In this document: one piece after another, positions 1 through 6,132 of the stretch
How the letters are laid out: the number at the start of each line of letters is the position of its first letter
Numbering within the stretch: position 1 is the first letter of the stretch
DNA from: JADJPL01 sp049315745
Lineage (GTDB): Bacteria > Bacteroidota > Bacteroidia > Chitinophagales > Saprospiraceae
NCBI GenBank assembly: GCA_049315745.1
Contig: JBMOJO010000134.1
Coordinates: 1 to 9,960 of the forward strand
Direction of reading: 5' to 3'
Length of the DNA: 9,960 nucleotides
The notes under the pieces: generated by a model
Told to the model about the DNA's origin: nothing
The model's database searches: none
What the model saw: only the letters and a program-made list of their open reading frames with translations
Program-made: the position numbers and the translations under genes

Positions 1-239
1 CTGGATGGCGTATGGAGGAATTCTACCGTTTCAGCGAGTTGTTCGGGTTGATGGAGGAATAAGACATACTGTTCCTGCAGCCAGTCGCGCAGCCTTTTGA
101 ACACGAGGGTTTCTTTCCATCGTGCATAGTCCTGTTTTTCCGCTTCTGTGCGCACGATCAGTTCGTGCACCAGGGGTTTGGAAGGAGAGCTTTCCCGGGA
201 TTGCTGGAAAAGAGATCTGAAATAAGCGAATATATCCAT
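1..239 (-). CDS. Hypothetical protein, N-terminal part (C-terminus beyond window)
   Basis: An open frame starts at ATG 239-237 and runs without a stop for 79 codons to the left edge, so the gene is cut by the window. The protein begins MDIFAYFRSLFQQSRES. It has no signal peptide and reads as a soluble, helix-rich protein, with charged and aromatic stretches such as KQDYARWKETLVFKRLRDWLQEQY (residues about 36-59, given here in outline only) followed by a leucine- and histidine-containing segment. I do not recognise the family and assign no function. It lies 61 bp downstream of the TPR lipoprotein gene on the same strand, so the two may be co-transcribed. No Shine-Dalgarno sequence is visible, which is normal for Bacteroidota. 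The start is supported only by the continuous frame and by the fact that the upstream gene has already ended. Confidence 0.6.
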   Translation of the reverse strand, partial: MDIFAYFRSLFQQSRESSPSKPLVHELIVRTEAEKQDYARWKETLVFKRLRDWLQEQYVLFLHQPEQLAETVEFLHTPS

Positions 240-300
240 CAGAGAACGGTATTAGCGTTGTACAGCCTGCTTATTGCGGCCTTTTGCACGTGGTGGGGCT

Positions 301-1251
301 TCAGTTTTTTTTGAGGCGTTGGAGATCTGCTTCGGCGGCAATATAGCCAAAGGCCGCCCATTGTCCGGTTTCGAGGATTTTGGCGAAAATGGCGCGCGAT
401 TGGGCGGTATCGCCGTTGTACAGATACCAATTACCGACCCCGTACCCCTGCGTAACCACATTCAGGCGGATAAGTTCATCGGTATTGTCGAGGTCGAGGA
501 GTGATTTGGGGCTGATCAGCCCTTTGTACAGGAGGAGGCGTTGCAGGTATGCGTCATTTTCGATGACTTCCAGATCGGGGCGAATGGTATCCAGGAGCTT
601 TTGCGCCGGTACAGCCTGCCCAAGGCGGCGCAGGGTCATGTAGGTCCAATCGGCGGTAGCGGTGAGGAGATCGGGATTGACAGACCACTGCATGCAGGTG
701 TCGTAGCAGGCCAGGGCTTTTTCGAAATCGCCCTGGAGGTAGTGTGCGAGGCCCAGGTGATAGTAAATATTGAATTGGAGGGAAGAGAGCGGCTTGTTGA
801 GTTTGTTGGGTATCCCATCGGGTTCGATTTCAAGGGACCTGCCTTTGGCGAGCCGGGCTGCTTTTTCCAGGTCGCGGACGGCCCCTTCGAAATACCGGAC
901 AGTAAGAAAGCGATGACCGCGATGGCGGTAGAGTTCGGGGCTATCCGGGAATTTCCGGAGGCCACGCGAGAAAATTTCGATTGCTTCCTGATATCGGGAG
1001 CGGTAGGCGGTTCTGCGGCCGAGCCAGATGATATTTTGGAGGTTGTTAGAGTCGGCGGTATAGTTGGCCTGGGCGATTGCGAGCAGGCTGTCCTTATCGC
1101 GTAAAGCAGATGGGCTTTCGTCTGGGGGGTAGAGTTTCCTGCCGTCGAGCGCGATAGCTTCCCAATCCTGCGGGGGTGGTGGGGAAGGTTTATCGCAAGA
1201 AAGGAAAGGCAACATGGAGGACAGTATCCAAAAGACATATAAGCTCCGCAT
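301..1251 (-). CDS. TPR-repeat lipoprotein
   Basis: This is a 316-residue protein with an N-terminal lipoprotein signal: a hydrophobic stretch at residues 4-18, then FLSC with the lipidated cysteine at C19, followed by a proline-rich linker (residues 22-27). The rest is helical and contains degenerate tetratricopeptide repeats at about 70-103 (IWLGRRTAYRSRYQEAIEIF), 104-137, 160-193 (YYHLGLAHYLQGDFEKALAC) and 195-228, with a possible further one near 265-300. A PDGIPN...LSSLQFN segment just before the third repeat resembles one I recall from other Bacteroidota TPR proteins. TPR proteins mediate protein-protein contacts; the partner is unknown. The protein probably sits in the outer membrane facing the periplasm, although no retention or export signal can be read reliably. 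The -3 residue of the lipobox is F rather than the preferred L, a mild deviation. The gene follows the helicase gene by 176 bp on the same strand, with no TAnnTTTG box in that gap. Confidence 0.85.
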   Translation of the reverse strand: MRSLYVFWILSSMLPFLSCDKPSPPPPQDWEAIALDGRKLYPPDESPSALRDKDSLLAIAQANYTADSNNLQNIIWLGRRTAYRSRYQEAIEIFSRGLRKFPDSPELYRHRGHRFLTVRYFEGAVRDLEKAARLAKGRSLEIEPDGIPNKLNKPLSSLQFNIYYHLGLAHYLQGDFEKALACYDTCMQWSVNPDLLTATADWTYMTLRRLGQAVPAQKLLDTIRPDLEVIENDAYLQRLLLYKGLISPKSLLDLDNTDELIRLNVVTQGYGVGNWYLYNGDTAQSRAIFAKILETGQWAAFGYIAAEADLQRLKKN

Positions 1252-1320
1252 GGTACGATTTTGTTTATCAGGCTTGTTGCGATGGGGATTCTCGTGGGGT
1301 AAAAATGGCCTTATTCCGCC

Positions 1321-1351
1321 CCGACTACGCTTTTTTTGGTTGCGTAGCCGG
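1321..1351 (-). other. Hairpin-forming inverted repeat in the helicase-TPR gap
   Basis: The arms ccgactacgc (1321-1330) and gcgtagccgg (1342-1351) pair over 10 positions with one A/C mismatch, around an 11-nt loop that is mostly T on the plus strand. The repeat lies in the 176-bp non-coding stretch between the helicase stop and the TPR start. No T-run follows the stem on either strand, so it is not a classical intrinsic terminator. It might slow polymerase, protect an mRNA 3' end, or mean nothing. The rest of the 1252-1427 gap shows no recognisable promoter or gene. Confidence 0.4.
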
Positions 1352-1427
1352 GCTTTGTACGCTCGAAAGGCTTTTGTGTGGGCGAAAGCGCCGATTTATT
1401 TCCTTTTGCGCGGTGCATGGAAAAGGG

Positions 1428-2684
1428 TTATTGTTCCTTTTTTGGCGGGTATTTTCTCCGCTTATGCTTTTTCGCGCCTTCGCCCGAAGGTTTTTGCCGG
1501 GGCGGGTATTTCTTTTCTCCAAACCTTGCAGGGCCTCTGCCGGATACGGGCACGGACGGGATATCGGATGGGGGGTTGCGCAGCTCGATTTTTGTTTCGA
1601 TCAGTTCTTCGATACGCTGGAACCGCTTGCGGTCTTTGCGGTTGACGTAGGTAATGGCAACGCCGGAGGCCTCGGCGCGGGCGGTGCGGCCGATGCGGTG
1701 TACATAATCCTCTCCGTCTCCGGGCACATCGAAGTTGATTACGATATCTATCCCTTTGACATCAATACCGCGGGCGAGTACATCGGTTGCGACGACCACG
1801 GGCAGGGTCCCATTGCGAAAAGCCAGGAGGCGTTCTTCCCTTTCGGCCTGTTCGAGATCGGAATGGATGGCCATTGCGTTGAGGCCCCTGCGGATCAGGC
1901 GGTCGGCGAGTTCCCGGGCTTTTATTTTGGTGCTGATGAAGATAATGACCCTTTTGAGGTCTTTTTCTTCGCCGAGCAGAAGTTCGGTGAGCGGGATTTT
2001 ATACTCGTCTTCCACGGCATAGGCCATCTGGGTGATATTTTCGGCGGGTTTGGAGATGGCCAGGCTGATCTCGAAGGGGTTTTGGAGGAGCTCTTTAGAG
2101 ATTTTCCGGATTGGCGGGGGCATGGTAGCGGAGAATAGCAGGGTCTGTCGTTTCCTGGGCAGTTGGTTGACGATTTTCATAATATCCGGTGCGAAGCCCA
2201 TATCGAGCATGCGGTCAGCTTCATCCAGGACGAGGAAGCGGAGGCGGCTGAAGTTGACGTATCCCAAGTCAATATGAGCGATGAGCCGCCCCGGGGTTGC
2301 TACGATGATAGGGGCTCCTTGTTTGAGTGCCCTTTTTTCCATTTCCATGGAATGGCCGTCCCGCCCGCCATACACAGCCACTGCGCTGACCGGTGTGAAG
2401 TAGGAGAAACCTTCCAGTTGCTGATCCACTTGCATGACTAATTCCCGGGTAGGTTCGAGGATAAGGGTATCAATGTGATCGGAGGGGGTTTCTGTCAGGC
2501 GGTGGAGGATTGGGAGCAGGAAGGCGGCGGTTTTACCTGTGCCGGTCTGGGCGCAGGCGAGGATATCGCGGCCATCCATAATTTTGGGGATGGCTTGATC
2601 CTGCACGGGCGTCGCGTTGTCAAAGCCCATGGCGTCCAGGCCGTCCATAATGGCCTGGTTGAGTCCGAATGCTGAAAATTTCAA
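1428..2684 (-). CDS. DEAD-box ATP-dependent RNA helicase
   Basis: This RNA helicase has 418 residues when started at TTG 2684-2682. All core motifs are present, numbered from that start: an upstream aromatic and Q motif (F3; ATPVQ ending at Q28), motif I AQTGTGKT (45-52), Ia PTRELVMQ (78-85), Ib TPGR (130-133), II DEAD (154-157), III SAT (185-187), IV IIFISTK (247-253), V ATDVLARGIDV (299-309) and VI YVHRIGRTARA (327-337). The tail (about 372-418) is rich in K, R, P and G, with a repeated KYPP element, and probably binds RNA. The family unwinds RNA duplexes in ribosome assembly and mRNA turnover, often under cold conditions; the overall form is RhlE-like, but the subfamily is not certain. The frame stays open up to TTG 2795, but a TAnnTTTG promoter box overlaps that codon, and family members usually begin just before the F..FGL segment, so the shorter form is preferred. 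The gene lies downstream of pgk on the same strand. Confidence 0.93.
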   Translation of the reverse strand: MKFSAFGLNQAIMDGLDAMGFDNATPVQDQAIPKIMDGRDILACAQTGTGKTAAFLLPILHRLTETPSDHIDTLILEPTRELVMQVDQQLEGFSYFTPVSAVAVYGGRDGHSMEMEKRALKQGAPIIVATPGRLIAHIDLGYVNFSRLRFLVLDEADRMLDMGFAPDIMKIVNQLPRKRQTLLFSATMPPPIRKISKELLQNPFEISLAISKPAENITQMAYAVEDEYKIPLTELLLGEEKDLKRVIIFISTKIKARELADRLIRRGLNAMAIHSDLEQAEREERLLAFRNGTLPVVVATDVLARGIDVKGIDIVINFDVPGDGEDYVHRIGRTARAEASGVAITYVNRKDRKRFQRIEELIETKIELRNPPSDIPSVPVSGRGPARFGEKKYPPRQKPSGEGAKKHKRRKYPPKKEQ

Positions 2685-2792
2685 TGTATTGGCTGTTTTA
2701 ATTTCGTCCGGACGGCACAATTTTGCCGTTCGCCTGCGAGTGGCACGTGGTGGTTCCCGTTTTGGGGGGCCATCAGTTGCGGCAGATAAAAG

Positions 2793-2800
2793 CAAATATA
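2793..2800 (-). promoter_or_regulatory. Putative promoter (-7 element) for the helicase gene
   Basis: On the minus strand the sequence reads TATATTTG, an exact match to the Bacteroidota -7 consensus TAnnTTTG. Transcription would begin a few bases further on, around 2786-2789, leaving a leader of about 100 nt before TTG 2684. I could not find a TTTG/TTG -33 element 17-23 nt upstream, which lowers confidence. The placement in the 84-bp gap after pgk suggests that the helicase has its own start in addition to any read-through from pgk. Confidence 0.5.
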
Positions 2801-2879
2801 CCTTATTTTTATGTAGGGCGTTGTATTCTTTTGAGTTGCGAGGTACTTTTTGCAGAATTGTGCGGGGGCAGGGCGGGAT

Positions 2880-4088
2880 TTACTGCCCGGTGATAGCTTT
2901 GACGCCCGGCAGGACTTTCCCTTCCAGTAGTTCGAGCATAGCGCCCCCTCCGGTGGATACATAGCTCACCGCCTCATCGAGCCCCATTTGGTTGATGGCA
3001 GCGACGGAATCCCCTCCGCCGACCAGGGAAAAGGCCCCTGTAGCGGTGGCGCCGGCAATAGCTTCGGCCACATACTTGGTACCTGCTGCGAAATTGGGCA
3101 TTTCAAAAACGCCCATCGGGCCATTCCAGAGGAGGGTTTTAGCGGCAGCGATCGCCTGTCCGAATTTTTCCCGTGCCTGCGGGCCGATATCGAGGCCCAT
3201 CCATCCTTCGGGAATGGCATCACTCGGCGCAGTTTTGACTTGTGCATGATTGTCGAACTGATCTGCGATGACAGAATCTTCAGGCAAGAGCAGCGCGACC
3301 CCTTTGGCGCGGGCTTTTTCGATCAGGCGGAGGGCAAGGGCGCATTTATCGTCCTCTACGAGGGATTTGCCGATTTGTCCGCCCTGGGCTTTTACAAAAG
3401 TATAAGCCATGCCCCCTCCGATGATGAGGTTGTCCACAAAGTCCAGCATGCGGTCGAGGAGCTGGATTTTATCGGATACTTTTGCCCCGCCGATGATTGC
3501 GGTGAGGGGGCGTTCAGGATGGTCGAGCACTTTTGCTGCGTTGTCGAGTTCGGCCTGCATGAGGAAGCCGAAGCCTTTGGCATCCGGCGGGAAGAACTGT
3601 GCGACCGTTGTGGTAGAGGCATGTGCGCGGTGGGCCGATCCAAAAGCATCGTTGATATAGACATCGGCCATTTCCGCAAGTTGACGGGCAGGTCCCTCAT
3701 CGCCTTTGGACTCGCCTTTGAGGAAGCGTGTATTCTCCAGGAGCAGTACTTCGCCAGGTTTGAGGGCGGCGGCCATCTTCAGGGCTTCAGGGCCGGCAAA
3801 TTCAGGGCTGAAGCGGATGGGGACACCGAGTAATTCGGAAAGGTGCCCTGTCAGGTGCCGCAACGTGAATTTTTCGACATTGATCGAGCCGTCCGGAAGG
3901 AGTTTCTCTTCCGGCCTGCCTAAATGGGACATCAGGATAATTGCGCCTCCGTGGCCGAGGATGTATTGCAGCGTCGGAACAGCGGCCCGCATACGCGTAT
4001 CATCGGTGATGCGATAGCTTTTGTCCAGTGGCACGTTGAAGTCAACGCGCACCAAGACCCTTTTTTCTTTGAAATCAATATGTTTCAT
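2880..4088 (-). CDS. pgk: Phosphoglycerate kinase
   Basis: This is a 402-residue, full-length phosphoglycerate kinase (EC 2.7.2.3). It transfers phosphate from 1,3-bisphosphoglycerate to ADP in glycolysis and runs in reverse in gluconeogenesis, in the cytoplasm. The family signature VRVDFNVP is at 13-20. The substrate-binding SHLGRP is at 54-59. The C-terminal nucleotide domain carries GGAKVSDK (200-207), WNGPMGVFE (321-329), GGGDSVAA (357-364) and STGGGAMLE (378-386). Nothing is missing or broken. The ATG at 4088 gives the usual MKxIDFKxKRVLVRVDFNVP start, which fixes the N-terminus. No Shine-Dalgarno sequence precedes it. gap lies upstream on the same strand, so two consecutive glycolytic steps are adjacent. 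The 288-bp gap between them is full of hairpins and has no minus-strand TAnnTTTG box, so pgk is either transcribed through from gap or uses a promoter I cannot see. Confidence 0.98.
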   Translation of the reverse strand: MKHIDFKEKRVLVRVDFNVPLDKSYRITDDTRMRAAVPTLQYILGHGGAIILMSHLGRPEEKLLPDGSINVEKFTLRHLTGHLSELLGVPIRFSPEFAGPEALKMAAALKPGEVLLLENTRFLKGESKGDEGPARQLAEMADVYINDAFGSAHRAHASTTTVAQFFPPDAKGFGFLMQAELDNAAKVLDHPERPLTAIIGGAKVSDKIQLLDRMLDFVDNLIIGGGMAYTFVKAQGGQIGKSLVEDDKCALALRLIEKARAKGVALLLPEDSVIADQFDNHAQVKTAPSDAIPEGWMGLDIGPQAREKFGQAIAAAKTLLWNGPMGVFEMPNFAAGTKYVAEAIAGATATGAFSLVGGGDSVAAINQMGLDEAVSYVSTGGGAMLELLEGKVLPGVKAITGQ

Positions 4089-4264
4089 CGAGTTGTGTGT
4101 TTATTCAGCAATTCCGGTTTTTAAGCCATTGATACTAAATGACTTTTTGCGTATCAAAGTACCACTCGAAATTCGTCCCGCAACGGCTTTTTGGTTTTGT
4201 CGTCTCCAGTATCCTGGCGAACTTTTATTTTCAATTGCCTGGGGTGATGTAAAAAGTCTTTTCC

Positions 4265-4279
4265 CGGCGCTTCGCGCCG
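4265..4279 (-). other. GC-rich hairpin between gap and pgk
   Basis: CGGCGC (4265-4270) and GCGCCG (4274-4279) form a perfect 6-bp stem around a 3-nt loop. Read on the minus strand, as transcribed from gap, the hairpin is followed by ggaaaagacttttt, so a short U-run comes about nine bases after the stem. That spacing is loose for an intrinsic terminator. It could attenuate transcription between gap and pgk or act as an RNA stabiliser. Confidence 0.5.
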
Positions 4280-4282
4280 AAT

Positions 4283-4290
4283 TATATTTG
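4283..4290 (+). promoter_or_regulatory. Possible antisense promoter (-7 element)
   Basis: The plus strand reads TATATTTG, an exact TAnnTTTG match, placed directly between the GC hairpin and the large inverted repeat. A transcript would start near 4295-4298 and run antisense into the 3' end of gap. No -33 TTTG is visible at the right distance (the GC hairpin occupies that position). In AT-rich intergenic DNA a single 8-mer match can easily be chance. Confidence 0.22.
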
Positions 4291-4291
4291 A

Positions 4292-4340
4292 GGTTGTGTA
4301 AAAAGTCTTTTGCCGCCGTAAAAAACCTTTTTACACAACC
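4292..4340 (-). repeat. 14-bp perfect inverted repeat (stem-loop) downstream of gap
   Basis: GGTTGTGTAAAAAG (4292-4305) is the exact reverse complement of CTTTTTACACAACC (4327-4340), with a 21-nt spacer. Inside the spacer a further tttt/aaaa pairing can extend the stem. The structure lies 37 bp past the gap stop codon. It could form a strong RNA hairpin in the gap transcript, although its A/U content and lack of a following U-run make it unlike a standard terminator. It could also be a remnant of a small palindromic element. It overlaps the second copy of the direct repeat. Confidence 0.75.
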
Positions 4341-4358
4341 CCTCAGAAGAAAATTATG

Positions 4359-4371
4359 CCGCCGAAGGCGG
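4359..4371 (-). terminator. Possible weak terminator hairpin directly after gap
   Basis: On the minus strand CCGCC-TTC-GGCGG forms a 5-bp all-GC stem starting 6 bases after the gap stop codon, followed by cataattttcttc. The U-run is short and displaced by four bases, so termination would be partial at best. It fits a model in which some gap transcripts stop here and others continue into pgk. Confidence 0.4.
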
Positions 4372-4376
4372 GGGTC

Positions 4377-5366
4377 TTAGACCATCGTCGCCAGTTGTGC
4401 GAGGCGGGCAGAGTACCCGGATTCGTTATCATACCAGCCGACTACTTTGACGGTCGTACCGATTACCATGGTCAGCTCGCTGTCAAAGATACAGGAGTGC
4501 GGGTTGCCGATGATATCTGCAGAGACGATGGGGTCGGTACAGTATTCGAGGATACCCTTGAGCGAAGATTCCGAAGCAGCTTTGAACGCTGCATTGATTT
4601 CCTCTGCTGAAGCCTGTTTTTTAAGGATGGCCGTGAAATCTGTGACGGATCCATCGGGTACGGGGACGCGCATGGCATTGCCATTGAGCTTGCCTTTGAG
4701 GTGCGGCATGACGAGCCCTACGGCTTTAGCTGCGCCGGTGCTTGTCGGGACGATAGATATAGCTGCGGCGCGTGCCCGGCGAAGGTCGGCATGCGGGGCA
4801 TCCTGGAGGCGCTGGTCGGCGGTATAGGCATGGATAGTCGTCATGAAGCCCTGCTCGACACCAAAGGCATCATCCAGTACTTTGACCATAGGCGCCAGGC
4901 AATTGGTCGTACAGGATGCGTTGGAATATATATGGTGTTCTGCGTTGATCAGCTGGTCATTTACGCCGATGACGATTGTTGGGATATTGTCCCCTTTTGC
5001 CGGGGCCGAAATCAATACTTTTTTGGCCCCTGCCTGCAGATGAAGCCCACATTTGGCGCTGTCGGTAAAATGCCCGGTACATTCAAGGACGATATCAACG
5101 CCCATTTCCTTCCAGGGCAGGCGGGAGGGGTCCTTTTCCGCGAGGCCGTGTATTTTTTTGCCATTGACATAAAGGAACTGGTCATCGGCGCTGACTTCGC
5201 CTTTGAATTTCCCGTGTACGGAATCATATTTGAGCAGGTGCGCAAGGGTGTGGTTATCCGTCAAATCATTGATGGCGACGATTTCAATATGCTCGTTTTC
5301 CAGCAAGTAGCGGAACGTCAGCCTGCCGATTCGGCCAAATCCATTGATTGCGATTTTTTTTGCCAT
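4377..5366 (-). CDS. gap: Glyceraldehyde-3-phosphate dehydrogenase, type I (phosphorylating)
   Basis: This is a 329-residue, full-length enzyme (EC 1.2.1.12) that oxidises glyceraldehyde-3-phosphate to 1,3-bisphosphoglycerate with NAD, in cytoplasmic glycolysis. The Rossmann motif GFGRIGR is at 9-15. D34 in AIND fits the acidic residue that binds the NAD ribose, so NAD rather than NADP is expected. The active site SNASCTTNCLAP gives the catalytic cysteine C152, with H179 (TTIHAYT) as its partner. Other family landmarks are RRARAAAISIVPTSTGAAKA (196-215) and WYDNESGYSAR (311-321). Nothing is altered. The ATG at 5366 gives the canonical MAKKIAINGFGRIGR start. A TAnnTTTG box lies 50-57 bp upstream, giving a leader of about 40 nt. 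The product is the substrate of phosphoglycerate kinase, encoded next on the same strand. Confidence 0.98.
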   Translation of the reverse strand: MAKKIAINGFGRIGRLTFRYLLENEHIEIVAINDLTDNHTLAHLLKYDSVHGKFKGEVSADDQFLYVNGKKIHGLAEKDPSRLPWKEMGVDIVLECTGHFTDSAKCGLHLQAGAKKVLISAPAKGDNIPTIVIGVNDQLINAEHHIYSNASCTTNCLAPMVKVLDDAFGVEQGFMTTIHAYTADQRLQDAPHADLRRARAAAISIVPTSTGAAKAVGLVMPHLKGKLNGNAMRVPVPDGSVTDFTAILKKQASAEEINAAFKAASESSLKGILEYCTDPIVSADIIGNPHSCIFDSELTMVIGTTVKVVGWYDNESGYSARLAQLATMV

Positions 5367-5415
5367 GGACGCTGTTAATTTATGATGGTGAATGATTTTC
5401 TATCCTTCCGGGCGG

Positions 5416-5423
5416 CAAATTTA
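5416..5423 (-). promoter_or_regulatory. Putative promoter (-7 element) for gap
   Basis: The minus strand reads TAAATTTG, matching TAnnTTTG, 50 bp upstream of the gap ATG. The predicted transcription start is near 5408-5412. No clear TTTG is present 17-23 nt further upstream; that region is a poly-A-like tract on this strand. Position and consensus make it the best candidate for driving gap, and probably pgk. Confidence 0.55.
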
Positions 5424-5663
5424 ACTTTTTTAGAACGATTTCCTTTTTTTTTGCACCGATGAGGGCAAAATTCAACGGCACGTGCCTTGCGCCACATTCA
5501 TGAAAAACATGGGGCTATGCACACTTAGTGTAAAAGTAACAATAATTATTTAGTGAACTTTTTATCCAGCCTTTCGGTTTTAATTTGTTGGGTATTTTTT
5601 CGTAAAATTTGGTTTTTACGCATTAAACCGACAAATTATGTCCCAAAATTATACAGGTTTTTT
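5424..5663. other. AT-rich non-coding stretch between the gap promoter and the tRNA promoter
   Basis: Together with the flanking promoter elements, this forms a 386-bp gene-free interval (5367-5752) between the gap start and the tRNA. I see no convincing gene. It contains a perfect 10-bp palindrome GGCACGTGCC (5477-5486), a small palindrome TTCATGAA (5498-5505), ACACT-T-AGTGT (5521-5531), and the inverted repeat described separately at 5574-5631. The palindromes could be operator sites for gap regulation, but no known binding motif is recognised. Confidence 0.5.
5574..5631. repeat. Nested inverted repeat upstream of the tRNA promoter
   Basis: The outer arms TCGGTTTTAAT (5574-5584) and ATTAAACCGA (5622-5631) pair over 10 bp with one bulged T. 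An inner perfect 7-bp stem, CGTAAAA (5601-5607) with TTTTACG (5614-5620), sits inside. A competing 8-bp pairing, TAATTTGT (5581-5588) with ACAAATTA (5631-5638), uses some of the same bases. The region is AT-rich, so part of this may be chance. Its role is unknown. Confidence 0.5.
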
Positions 5664-5692
5664 TTTGCTTTAAAAGAAAGTTCCTATATTTG
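5664..5692 (+). promoter_or_regulatory. Promoter for tRNA-Glu
   Basis: A -33 element TTTG (5664-5667) is followed by a 17-bp spacer and the -7 element TATATTTG (5685-5692), a full match to the Bacteroidota (sigma-ABfr type) promoter. Transcription would begin near 5697-5700, about 55 nt before the mature tRNA 5' end. This is the best-formed promoter in the window, as expected for a stable RNA gene. Confidence 0.75.
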
Positions 5693-5752
5693 CACCGCTT
5701 TAGTAGAAATCAACGTTTCTAAGACGTCTTCGAAAAGCGTAATTTTTGCTAC

Positions 5753-5824
5753 GGTCCGTTCGTCTAGGGGTTAGGACGTATCCCTTTCACGGATAAAACA
5801 CGGGTTCGATTCCCGTACGGACTA
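5753..5824 (+). tRNA. tRNA-Glu (anticodon UUC)
   Basis: A full cloverleaf of 72 nt can be folded. The acceptor stem pairs GGTCCGT with ACGGACT, with a G-U wobble at the terminal pair. The D arm is GTCTAGGGGTTAGGAC. The anticodon stem TATCC/GGATA encloses loop CTTTCAC, giving anticodon TTC (reads GAA and GAG). The T arm is ACGGG-TTCGATT-CCCGT. The discriminator is A5824 and the CCA tail is not encoded, so it must be added by tRNA nucleotidyltransferase. The gene stands alone, with its own promoter upstream and an intrinsic terminator 6 nt downstream. In Bacteroidota tRNA-Glu also supplies glutamyl-tRNA for haem synthesis, but nothing here links it to that pathway. Confidence 0.97.
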
Positions 5825-5830
5825 CTTCAG

Positions 5831-5865
5831 ACGGCCGGTGTTTTGGCACCGGCCGTTTTTTTTTT
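5831..5865 (+). terminator. Intrinsic terminator of the tRNA-Glu transcript
   Basis: ACGGCCGGTG (5831-5840) and CACCGGCCGT (5847-5856) form a perfect 10-bp stem around a 6-nt loop, followed by nine T residues (5857-5865). This is a canonical rho-independent terminator. It starts 7 nt after the tRNA discriminator base and isolates the tRNA from the pullulanase gene. Confidence 0.95.
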
Positions 5866-6082
5866 GGCAAAAGTGCCGGTGCCAGGCTTTCGGGGGAGCC
5901 TTTGCACGTTCGTATCGGCATCTGTACGGGGCCGGGGTTAAAACGGCCAGGTTCTTCTGCAATGCCCATTTCAGGCAGCAAGTTTACCGAAGATTTGGCC
6001 TTCCTGGCAAAAATGCCTTCTTTAAAGCTTTTCATGGCCTGGATTTTTCTGTTAAAGAGTGGGCTTAACGGAAGATGTTGCC

Positions 6083-6090
6083 TATCTTTG
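6083..6090 (+). promoter_or_regulatory. Putative promoter (-7 element) for the pullulanase gene
   Basis: TATCTTTG matches TAnnTTTG and lies 42 bp before the pullulanase ATG, predicting a start near 6095-6098 and a leader of about 35 nt. No clear -33 TTTG is seen. The preceding stretch from the tRNA terminator to here (5866-6082) carries no gene or regulatory element that I can support. Confidence 0.5.
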
Positions 6091-6132
6091 TGCGTGAGCA
6101 ACGGTAAATCAACGTGTATAAGGCTATAAGTT

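Larger units (their letters stand above)
4243..4311. repeat. 20-bp imperfect direct repeat between gap and pgk
   Basis: Two copies, at 4243-4262 and 4292-4311, match at 18 of 20 positions and share the core GTAAAAAGTCTTTT. Their starts are 49 bp apart. Both run into GC-rich sequence (cccggcg after the first, gccgccg after the second). The second copy also forms one arm of the large inverted repeat at 4292-4340. This looks like local duplication of a hairpin unit. Its function is unknown. Confidence 0.75.

Noticed and set aside
1176..2138. Long plus-strand open frame opposite the helicase
   Set aside because: The minus strand encodes a complete helicase with all motifs; the plus frame is its antisense shadow.
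2866..2888. GGGCAG/CTGCCC inverted repeat at the pgk stop codon as a terminator
   Set aside because: The stem is only 6 bp with an 11-nt loop that includes the stop codon region, and no T-run follows, so termination is not supported.
2988..3833. Plus-strand open frame opposite pgk
   Set aside because: Antisense shadow of a complete phosphoglycerate kinase; no recognisable domain.
4021..4380. Plus-strand open frame across the gap-pgk intergenic region
   Set aside because: It starts inside antisense pgk and translates the hairpin repeats; no protein-like features.
4701..5378. Plus-strand open frame opposite gap
   Set aside because: Antisense shadow of a complete GAPDH gene.
5553..5774. Plus-strand open frame of 73 codons before the tRNA
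   Set aside because: It runs through the tRNA promoter and into the tRNA itself, and its composition simply reflects AT-rich DNA.
5787..6101. Minus-strand open frame of 104 codons ending in RTGIEPVFYP
   Set aside because: Its C-terminal codons are the antisense of the tRNA-Glu gene, a well-known source of false proteins with this ending, and the frame also crosses the tRNA terminator.
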